This document shows, piece after piece, positions 56,095-64,000 of a stretch of DNA of 64,000 bases; the stretch's first letter is position 1, and every line of letters begins with the position of its first letter. The notes below the pieces were generated by a model. It saw only the letters and a list, made by a program, of their open reading frames with translations. It searched no databases and was not told the DNA's origin. The DNA is from Macrosoma leucophasiata (taxonomy: Eukaryota > Arthropoda > Insecta > Lepidoptera > Hedylidae). The translations under genes and the position numbers were made by a program. The stretch is taken from assembly GCA_036365455.1 (NCBI GenBank), contig JAWQUS010000004.1, positions 3,727,501 through 3,791,500 on the forward strand. Direction: 5' to 3'.

Positions 56095-56673
56095 GTCCAA
56101 ACGTTTGGCGCACATTACTGGGTACTTTTTATCCTGAAAAAATGTATGTTTGTCTGTGTGTTTGTGCATGCTAATTTCAGAAACGGTTTATCCGATTTGT
56201 AGTTTTTACTAATATATTGTAATAAGTTTCACTTAACTTTATGTGTCAGTTTCATGGCAATCGATCCAGAAATAAAATAGTTACGTCAATTTAAAGAATT
56301 ATATCGTATCTTTTTAAACTTTTTTGTATCAATCTTCTATCTTTTTTAAGGTTCCGTACCTAAAAGGTTTTACCTTTACGGACCCTATTACTAATCCTGC
56401 GCTGTCTTTTTGTCTGTCTGTCAGCAGGCTGTATCTCATAAGCAGTGATAGCTAGAAAGCTAAAATTTTCACAAATTATGTATTTCTGTTACCGCCATAA
56501 CGACAAAATTAAATACTGAAAATAAGAAAATGAAAGTATAAAGAGATCCAAGGGGGCATACAGTAAACGTGTTTTTTTTCTGCTCGATATAAACAACGTT
56601 CATAGCAAGTAGACGCTTAACATTTTTACAGATTATGAAGTTGTATATTATCTTCCTTAATAAATCCATACTG
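56095..56673. other. no gene; weak Helitron-like remnants
   Basis: 56140-56260 contains GTTTGTCTGTGTGTTTGTGC and GAAACGGTTTATCCGATTTG, the style of a Helitron interior, but no ends. Confidence 0.35.
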
Positions 56674-57600
56674 TCTATACTAAGATTATAAATGTGAAAG
56701 TGTGTTTGTTTGTCCGTCTTTCACGTCAAAACGGAGCAACGAATTGGTGTAATTTTCTATTTTCAAGAGATACTTGAAAAGGTGCAGAGTGACATAGGCA
56801 ACTTTTTGTCTTCTTATATTTCCCCACCCCCCTAAAATAGGAGGTGGAAATTTAAATGGAGCATTCCACAATTTGCAAGGTACAAAGTTAAAACTTGGTA
56901 CGCGAACTCTTTGAGCCTAACAAACAATACGTACATCTTTTTTTTTTGAAATCTTCTCCCATCCCCTTATGAGAGGGAGTGAAGATTGTATTGGGATTTC
57001 CGCAGTGTTCAAGGTGGAAAGTCAAAAATTGGTATGCGGATTCTTTGTTACTAAAAAAACAGCATTTACTTAATTTTTTTATTTTGGATATCTGCCTACC
57101 TCCCTAAAATAGCTGGTGGAGGTATGTAGGAGCAGAAAATTAAAACTTGGCATACTGACTCTTTGAAACACGCCTGTAATCCCAAAGGGGTTGGCAGAAG
57201 TAAAGGCAATCATAATGCTTGCAAACACCGACTATATGCCGGTTACGTTTGGGCCTATGTAACAGGTGGCGAGCCTGTTGACATCTCCGGACACATTACC
57301 AAACTTAGGTACTAAGAAATTTCCAGAAAATGAAAACTTCCCAATAGAATCGGAGATAAAGGACTGCCAAAAATTGGTATGCAGACTATTTGTCACTAAA
57401 AAAAACGAAACGAAATGAAAAGATAAGTTAAAAAAGTTGATGCAGAATTTTCTCATTTTTAGACTATATGAAAATAGTTAGGTATACTTAATGATTTTGG
57501 ATAACAATTGGAACTTGATTGGGACATTTCCGCGGGATCGTAAAATCTGAATTATTCATAAAACGAAATCCACGTGGGCGAAGCCGCGGGCAACAGCTAG
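56674..57600 (+). mobile_element. Helitron, 0.9 kb, carrying a SINE
   Basis: TCTATACTAAGATTATAAAT at the start; GCGAAGCCGCGGGCAACAG then CTAG before T at the end. A reversed SINE family 2 copy lies within. Interior holds three diverged ~190-bp internal repeats (AAAACTTGGTACGCGAACTC, AAAATTGGTATGCGGATTCT, AAAACTTGGCATACTGACTC). Confidence 0.75.
57166..57366 (-). mobile_element. SINE family 2 inside Helitron
   Basis: CACGCCTGTAATCCCAAAGG, GGCGAGCCTGTTGACATCTC and AATCGGAGATAAAGGACTG. Lacks the tRNA head. Confidence 0.65.
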
Positions 57601-58530
57601 TTCTTATAATATCTACACTAATCATAACGAAAAACACGAGAAAGTTATGATTACTATAAAAATACAACACAATACGCAATATATCGCCAGCAAATAAAAC
57701 AGACAGACATCACATATATTTTACGACATCCATTAACGCAGCGTTGTGGACTAAAAGCGTAATCGAATAAAAATATCAGAGATCTTCAATATTCATGAAG
57801 ACATAACCACGAATCATTTGGGCCGGTATGGGTGCAATATTTTTCTCAATCACCATTAGTCCGTATCAGTCTACCTACTGCTCGATACGGACTCTTCTGC
57901 TGTCACCCCAAAATATATCAGCAACTGCATCAGCTTCGACAGGATTTCCACTCTTATTACCAAAACTTCAAGGTTCAATTGCGTCTGTAGATTCATAATC
58001 AGTTTAGACACCCGTGTGCCCAGTTTCGCAATAGAATGCGGAATATGTCGACACTTCAGTTTTATTGTATCAAATAATAGGGGTGTTCTTACAGCCATTA
58101 TCACGTGTTTGATCTAAAACGATACTTGCTTGGGGTGTATTTCTATAGAGTCGGTGCCAAATTTCAACCGATATCGCGGATTGAATCGGCTTTCAAATAA
58201 AAAAAAAACGGATTTTGAGTTGATTGTGACCTTTTGTTGTGGGTTATACGGCTCAGATAAAAAGTTTGCGAATCACGTCAGGGTGTTAAATCCTTGATAT
58301 TGACTTGCATTGATTCGTAGTAATTGGAAAGATTTTGGAAGATTGTTAACAAATATTGCGAGTGAATGAAACTTAATTTTAGATACTAAATTATGTTTAT
58401 AAGTATTTTTAATGGAATTTGAAACGTACGCATTTGTAGGTCTGTGTTATTCTAAACTAAGTTTCAGAACGAAGACTTAAAAAATATGAAGCTACTAATT
58501 TTAAGAAAATCACGTTACTCAGACCATTCA
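57601..58530. other. no gene recognised
   Basis: Unassigned. 58531-58600 (GCCTCGGTAGGCTAATTATA) looks like a degenerate SINE family 2 head. Confidence 0.35.
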
Positions 58531-58778
58531 GCCTGCCTCGGTAGGCTAATTATAGCAAGTTACAACTTGTACTCGATTGGCCCGAGTTCGGTCCGAAAGC
58601 GAGCAAAATTAGGTAGAATTATTTCAAATGAAAATAGTTTTGGTGCAGCTAATACCAAACAGATAATTTGGCATATAAAACGATACTTACGATAATTACA
58701 CCAAACTCATATTCCAATGAACAGGTATGAAAACTAAACGCAGGTTAAACTTAAGTTAGCATCTAATAACTGAATATA

Positions 58779-59130
58779 AGCGCGCATGGCCCAGCGGCTG
58801 GTGTAGATCGTAAACGATCTACTCGGTTAAGCACTGCGGTCGGGTAGTATGATGGGTGACCGCTAGTGGCAAATTAAATGCGCGTTTCCGTGCTTCGGAG
58901 GGCACGTTAAGCCGTCGGTCCCGGTTGCTATCGATGGATAGCAGTCGTTAAACCTTGTCGGAGGCCATAAGGGCGGTTTGAAAACATCCGACAGCGGGTT
59001 GTCCACTAACCCACCCACCTCCACCAATCCGCATTGGAGCAGCGTGGTGGAGTTAGCTCCAGGCCTCCCCACCAAAAAGGGGAGAGACTCGTGCCCAGCA
59101 GTGGGACGTATAATGGGTTGCCATTATTAT
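58779..59130 (+). mobile_element. 5S rRNA-like SINE, full copy with TSD
   Basis: Head 58783-58870 contains CTCGGTTAAGCACTGCGGTC and GATGGGTGACCGC, matching in order and spacing the A box and C box of the 5S internal promoter. A ~230-bp body follows (GTTTCCGTGCTTCGGAGGGC, GGTTGCTATCGATGGATAGC, CCAATCCGCATTGGAGCAGC, GAGACTCGTGCCCAGCAGTG) and an (ATT)n tail. TAACTGAATATA flanks it on both sides (58767-58778, 59131-59142). Confidence 0.8.
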
Positions 59131-59142
59131 TAACTGAATATA

Positions 59143-59561
59143 TGTACATTTACACACAAAGTGCTCACAAGGTTTTAATCTTTATTTTCTTGATACAACA
59201 CACCTACATACAGGTAAAGATAAAAAAAGGAGGAGAGAAACTAAAAATAAATGTATGGTTATGTGAAGCCAAGGAAAATGGCACCCAAATTCATATTTAT
59301 TCTGATGGGATCTATTTTCCTTAAAAATCTGACAGTAAAATTATAATGTATATCGTCAATAAAGAGTAAACGACATATTTCTATGCGAAACAACTTGAAT
59401 ATTTCAGATTTGAAACTGAAAACGCTCAAAATATTCCTCGACATATCGAAAACAATAGTCCTTAGATTTCGCGCTTGAGTTACGCGAAGACAATAAACTC
59501 GATCCATTTAAACTTGGCTTCGAATATCAAGACATAACCATTTCCTATTCTCATACAACCA
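59143..59561. other. no recognised feature
   Basis: Unassigned; could be intronic or downstream of the possible exon that follows. Confidence 0.35.
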
Positions 59562-59794
59562 TCATACATCCACGAAGAGGCAGTGACGGGCGCAATCAAA
59601 ACACAATACGTTATAGATGGGTGGCATTATTTCAAAATTTCTTATATTTGCTGCTACATTTTCTTCTTCTTCTGGATTTGCAACTCTATCTCCTTGTTTT
59701 ACAGCTGCTTTACTTTTGTCTAAATGTCTGTGGTAAGTTTGTGCATCATCTGCTATGGCTTCTAAACTTTGGCCCATAACCGTCCCGCTGTGAT
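59562..59794 (-). CDS. possible host terminal exon
   Basis: I do not recognise the protein. On the minus strand an acceptor (TTGCTTCTCTTTACAG) precedes base 59794. The open frame then runs 77 codons, starting with the last two bases of a codon, to a TGA at 59562-59564. The composition is protein-like: a charged stretch (EAIADDAQTYHRHLDKSKAA, then NPEEEENVAANIRNFE) of helical character, unlike the surrounding junk. It could instead end earlier at a weak donor (AACGTATTG, about 59611). No adjacent exon was found. Confidence 0.35.
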
Positions 59795-60158
59795 CTGTAA
59801 AGAGAAGCAATGGATGTCGATAAATATCGTTGTTATTTATAGGTGTAGCTTTAGGATGCTCGTTTCGTTGATTATTTTGACGGTTTCAATAAACCGCAAG
59901 ACTGCAAGGAATAGTTTCACAGAGGTAGATTTTTTTATTCAATACAATACACCTATTAAAAGGACGTTTTCAATGATAAATCGATTTGGCTGCTCAAATA
60001 TCTATTAGAAGGAAGTATTAGTACGCAGTAATTATTGTCTCCTACAGCCGTTCTACTTTTGATTCGAAGGGAAAGTGCTTTTGGAATTTTAAATTACTTT
60101 AACATGCCCAGTTTTTACCTACTCTTCTACTTCTCGGAAATTTTGTAATATGCCGACG
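59795..60158. other. no recognised feature
   Basis: If 59562-59794 is an exon this would be its upstream intron. Confidence 0.3.
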
Positions 60159-60410
60159 CGACGACCCGGTTAGTCCAGCGGTGTGAGATGACCGTTTGAT
60201 TCGAAGGGTCGCGGGTTCGATCCCCGCTCCGGGACAGATATTTGTATGGCCTACAGATATTTGTTTCGGGTCTGGGTGTTTGTGTATGTGTTGTATGTAT
60301 ACAACACATACACACATACACACATACACACACCCACGACACAGGTTTATACCTACTATGGGGCTGTGAGTGTAAGCGTATTTTATTTTTATTTTATTTA
60401 TTTATTATTA
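60159..60410 (+). mobile_element. tRNA-derived SINE (family 1), copy 2
   Basis: Same A and B boxes and body as 929-1150, with a (CACATA)n expansion at 60301-60332 in place of GGTGTACAACGGCAC. Confidence 0.75.
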
Positions 60411-60535
60411 TGCCTGAAGATGTCAAAAAGGCTTATCTTCCTACTACCTACATGGGACAAAACGTACCTCGTGATTCGTGGGTGTATCCATGTAGGTAAG
60501 CTTGAATGCATGCATTAGCCTACCACTTACCTACC
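60411..60535 (+). repeat. SINE family 2, 3' part
   Basis: CTACATGGGACAAAACGTAC, CGTGATTCGTGGGTG and CTTGAATGCATGCATTAGCC. Confidence 0.55.
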
Positions 60536-60574
60536 TACCTACCAAATATAATATAGGAAATACCTACTAATACC

Positions 60575-60733
60575 ATCAGACTGTCTGATGGTGGGGTCAA
60601 AAGTCTTAGGAATCGGCGTGCATGTATGAAGAGAATGATGAAGGTAGACGAGGCACGAGAGGTTTGTCTGAACCGGGATGTCTGGCGCTCTACACTCTCT
60701 GCCTACCCCGTTAGGGACCTGGCGTGAAGATAC
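60575..60733 (+). pseudogene. LINE 3' fragment (GRPRLTYHDQ type), copy 3, with TSD
   Basis: Codes from LSDGGVKSLRNRRACMKR to PVRDLA and a stop at 60726, without decay. Strongly 5'-truncated. ATACCTACTAATACC is duplicated at 60560-60574 and 60734-60748, so the truncation happened at insertion. Confidence 0.75.
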
Positions 60734-60748
60734 ATACCTACTAATACC

Positions 60749-61231
60749 TACGAGTACGTGGATAAAATTACGTTATTAAATTTATCTATAGGTTCAGGAA
60801 TATTTTTAAAAACTACTACTACTTGAGATAAGATTCAATATTCTACTGTATGAAAGAAACTAACAATACTTAAGTACTTACCTACATATTTTGGGATATT
60901 CGAAATCGAATGATTTAAGCTAAATGTTTTAATACGCAGTTTGAGGATAAGTAATTATAAAAAATAAATCAAAGCGCATAAAAGAAATATTAACCCGAAA
61001 ATTGTAATTTACCCTTTATTAAAAAGGTAACGGTCAAAAAAGACATTTCAATTTCAAACTGGCATGTGGCATGCATTGCGTGTAGCCATTTGAAATGCCT
61101 CCGCCTGTTTAGGTGGAGCTCACCTCAGCAAATCCGACCGAAACTTCTGGAGATTAGTGCACTCAAACAAACAACCTCACATGTCGGTATTCATCATCAC
61201 ACATTAGACGTAATATTTATATTTACGTAAC
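60749..61231. other. no recognised feature
   Basis: Unassigned AT-rich DNA. Confidence 0.4.
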
Positions 61232-61241
61232 ATGTTTTAGG

Positions 61242-61800
61242 AACTTCGAGAAAGAGGTCATTCGCCGAATCCAACTCGGCTGGGCAGCGTTCGGGAAGTT
61301 AAGAAGCGTTTTCTCGTCAAACATCCCGCAGTCCTTGAAGACGAAAGTCTTTAACCAGTGCGTTTTACCGGTGATGACCTACGGTGCCGAGACGTGGTCT
61401 CTCACTATGGGTCTCGTACGAAAGCTCCAAGTCACTCAGCGGTCAATGGAAAGGGCTATGCTCGGCGTTTCCCTACTGGATCGAATCAGAAATGAGGAGA
61501 TCCGTAGGCGAACGAAAGTCGCTGACATAGCCAAGCAGATTTCCAAGCTGAAGTGGCAATGGGCAGGGCACATAGCTCGGAGAACCGATAGCCGCTGGGG
61601 CAGAAAGGTTCTCGAGTGGAGACCACGTATCGGCAAACGCAGCGTAGGACGTCCACCTGCAAGATGGACCAACGACCTGATCAAGGCTGCAGGTACCCGC
61701 TGGATGCACGTCGCTTCCGATCGGTCGGCATGGAGGTCCTTGGGGGAGGCCTATGTTCAGCAGTGGACGTCTTATGGCTGATATGATGATGATGATGATG
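61242..61800 (+). pseudogene. RTE reverse transcriptase C-terminus, 5'-truncated with TSD
   Basis: Open from the first base: NFEKEVIRRIQLGWAAFGKL, then NQCVLPVMTYGAETWSLTM, SKLKWQWAGHIARR and QQWTSYG with a stop at 61781, followed by (ATG)n to 61800. 179 codons without damage. ATGTTTTAGG flanks both sides (61232-61241, 61801-61810). It holds only the region after the catalytic RT motifs, so it is a young but dead-on-arrival copy. Confidence 0.85.
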
Positions 61801-61810
61801 ATGTTTTAGG

Positions 61811-62193
61811 ATTGAATAAATAAGAAAACAAAATCCAAGCACGTAAGTAAACATAAACCCAAAAACTGTTATTTTACCCATTTACCCTCCATCGTAACAA
61901 TCAAGCAATTAAGTAAAATTGTCGTCGCTGACAAGGTAAAGCTTTTCCTAAATGAACGAGGTAATGTTTGGCCCGGCACGCGAACGGTTAACTGGTGGCT
62001 CATACAATATTCACCTAGTCAACCCTCATACTGCTGTGGGATGTTTGTGGGAGGTTTTTAGATTGTGTGAGCAGAAATAATGCTGGCCGCTGTTTGTTAC
62101 TGGTCTGTAGACATGTAACAGAACGATTGACGATTGTAACAGAACAGTTGAAGACTGTGACAGTATTGTTGGGGTACCTATTTTTTTTTGTAG
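61811..62193. other. no recognised feature
   Basis: Unassigned; contains three diverged ACAGAACNATTGAAGACTGT-like units at 62110-62165. Confidence 0.35.
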
Positions 62194-62380
62194 TGCGCAT
62201 GGCCCCGCGGCTGGTGTAGATCGCAAGCGATCTACTCGGTTAAGCGATATGGGCGCGGTCGGGTGTGTGGTGGGTGACCCCTAATGGCAAAATAAAAATG
62301 CGTGTTTCCGTGCCTTTAGGCTTCCCCCAAGAAGGGGAGAGACTCGTCGCAATGCGATGTATCAAGGGTTGGGTTATTTA
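62194..62380 (+). mobile_element. 5S rRNA-like SINE, internally deleted copy
   Basis: Head GCGCATGGCCCCGCGGCTGG and CTCGGTTAAGC...GCGGTCGGG; the body is reduced to AAGGGGAGAGACTCG and the tail. Confidence 0.7.
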
Positions 62381-62559
62381 ATGAGATATTTACACAATGT
62401 TTAGTGATCTTCAAGATCAAATGGCATATTGTAACCTCCTCGCGCTCGCCGTACCGTGTTGATCTCCTGTCATATGAACAGGTCCATACCTACTTGTCAA
62501 TACATCACTGCAAAGACGGTCTCCGCGCCGAAACCACGTTTTTAGTGGATATGCACGAG

Positions 62560-62816
62560 CATATAGCAACACCGGAAGGGAATAGCCATATACAGGCTTT
62601 CCCCTCTGACAAAGTACAAGTCCAAATGGGCCTATACCTGTCGCCTAGATGTTTAAATGTGTGTGAGTTTCGTAATAATAAACGATTTTTGTAGTGTGCG
62701 TGTATGTCGCACGCATTTCGCCCCCGCAAAAAATTACAGACTGTTTTGCATCGGTAATAAACGCTATGGCTACTCCCCTGCAGTCCGCTGCGGCCGGTGG
62801 CCCGTGTTGCTCTATG
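62560..62816. mobile_element. hAT-like MITE (CATAGAGCAACAC ends), copy 2
   Basis: 257 bp; TGCACGAG on both sides (62552-62559, 62817-62824). About 85% like 38922-39214, with an internal deletion. Confidence 0.85.
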
Positions 62817-62869
62817 TGCACGAGCGACACACGGTCACGGCACGGTCGCCGTACCTACCTTGTGATAGT

Positions 62870-63352
62870 TTTTTTTTTTTTATGAAATGTAAGTGGCAAA
62901 CAAGCATGCAGTTCACATTGATGTTAAGTGATGACTGCAGCCTATAGACACCCACATGAAGACCAAGGCCAAAATGCAGATGCGTTACCACTCCTGAGGC
63001 CTAAGGTGTTATGCCTCTGTGCCGGAAATTACAGGGCCGTACATTACCACCTGACCGGAACACGATACTATTTATGAAATGTAAGTGGCAAACAAGCATG
63101 CAGTTCACATTGATGTTAAGTGATGACTGCAGCCTATAGACACCCACATGAAGACCAAGGCCAAAATGCAGATGCGTTACCACTCCTGAGGCCTAAGGTG
63201 TTATGCCTCTGTGCCGGAAATTACAGGGCCGTACATTACCACCTGACCGGAACACGATACTGCTGCACACTACCATTTAGCGGCAAGTAAATTAGGTAAT
63301 GCGGTGGTGCCTACGCCCGCGAGCTCCGTCACTGGAGCTCTACCACCAGTAA
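62870..63352 (-). mobile_element. family A retroposon with 192-bp internal tandem duplication
   Basis: 62881-63068 and 63073-63260 are identical over 188 bp (TATGAAATGTAAGTGGCAAA ... GGAACACGATAC). The 5' end of the element (CTCTACCACCAGTAAAG) is intact at 63352. Confidence 0.75.
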
Positions 63353-63656
63353 AGAAAGTTGTTCAAGTAGCTTCATACATTTCTACTATGCACGGCACGG
63401 CAACCGCGCCGCGACCGCATGCGTGTGAAAAGACACTTTCTAGTTCATTATATTCCAAACGCGGTTTTTTGACACGTGTCATGGAAAATTGGTGACCAAT
63501 TCCAAACAATTTTCGGGGGTATTGTAATTAATTAATGTCTCTGTAATATACATGTTAAACTCTATTGTGATCGTAGTAAGGTTTGTTATTTCTGTGTATT
63601 TTTTATTGTGTTTCCATTTGCTTTAATTTGTTTATATTTTTGGGTTTCATTATGGG
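63353..63656. other. no recognised feature
   Basis: CG-rich patch at 63388-63422 (CACGGCACGGCAACCGCGCC), otherwise AT-rich. Confidence 0.35.
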
Positions 63657-63668
63657 TATTCCTTTATA

Positions 63669-63967
63669 GGGCGGTCGGGTAGTGTGATGGGTGACCGCTA
63701 GTGGCAAATTAAATGCGCGTTTCCGTGCTTCGGAGGGCACGTTTAGGCGTCGGTCCCGGTTGCTATCGATGGATAGCAGTCGTTGAACCTTGTCGGAGGC
63801 CTTATTTTTTTGAAAACATCCGACAGCGGGTTGGCCACTAACCCGTATCTCCACCAATCCGCATTGGAGCAGCGTGGTGGAATAAACTCCAGGCCTGCCC
63901 CCAAAAAGGGGAGAGACTCGTGCCCAGCAGTGGGACGTATAATGGGTTACCATTATTATTATTATTA
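63669..63967 (+). mobile_element. 5S rRNA-like SINE, 5'-truncated with TSD
   Basis: Starts within the head (GGGCGGTCGGGTAGTGTGAT), full body, (ATT)n tail. TATTCCTTTATA on both sides (63657-63668, 63968-63979). Confidence 0.8.
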
Positions 63968-64000
63968 TATTCCTTTATATATTTGAACGTGTTGTCTATC

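Noticed and set aside
62404..62947. Overlapping open frames of 60-96 codons on both strands
   Set aside because: They span a MITE and its flanks and are shared with the MITE copy at 38922, so they are by-products of repeat sequence.

Overview
This is a transposon-saturated stretch of an insect nuclear genome, almost certainly from a moth or butterfly. The evidence is AT-rich DNA with lepidopteran-type 5S rRNA genes, Helitrons ending in the GCGGGCGAAGCCGCGGGC...CTAG hairpin typical of the group, RTE elements with (ATG)n tails, an R4/Dong-type element sitting in a TAA repeat, and several lepidopteran SINE and MITE families. I see no complete protein-coding host gene. The likely functional genes are five 5S rRNA genes and one intron-containing tRNA-Tyr(GTA). 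Two short minus-strand stretches (339-467 and 59562-59794) could be host exons.

Layout. 1-11 kb holds small MITEs, retroposon fragments, an internally deleted RTE element (8771-9752) and a diverged tandem duplication (8.29-8.72 and 9.83-10.53 kb). 11.3-12.5 kb is an inverted pair of 5S genes. 13.5-19.7 kb holds a LINE fragment split by a Helitron, then a nearly full-length two-ORF non-LTR retrotransposon (15404-19677) with PHD/FP-like ORF1 and endonuclease/RT ORF2, disabled by small frameshifts. 20-22 kb carries tRNA-Tyr and a 234-bp MITE. 23-28 kb has three near-identical ~0.95-kb Helitrons, two direct and one inverted. 29-31 kb has a foldback MITE built around a tRNA-like sequence, an inverted pair of polyA retroposons and a hAT MITE. 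34.5-41 kb has a lone 5S gene and then a 4.9-kb imperfect palindrome with a 5S gene in each arm; nested insertions inside it allow relative dating. 41-42.3 kb has three dispersed copies of a ~150-bp repeat. 45-53.3 kb is a nest: a hAT MITE inside a TIR element, a CR1/jockey-like LINE tail, a decayed LINE (47.2-51.4 kb), and a minus-strand R4/Dong-like element inserted into that LINE's ATT tail. 54-64 kb has Helitron, 5S-derived SINE, tRNA-derived SINE, RTE and MITE copies, many with intact target-site duplications.

The strongest signals of biology beyond ordinary repeat content concern the 5S genes. All five transcribed regions are identical except for one base, and each has the box AAATTTAG exactly 10 bp upstream although the surrounding flanks differ. 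Four of the five lie in two separate inverted pairs. The same window also holds a SINE family whose head resembles the 5S internal promoter. All family names are from recognition of motifs; no database search was run.
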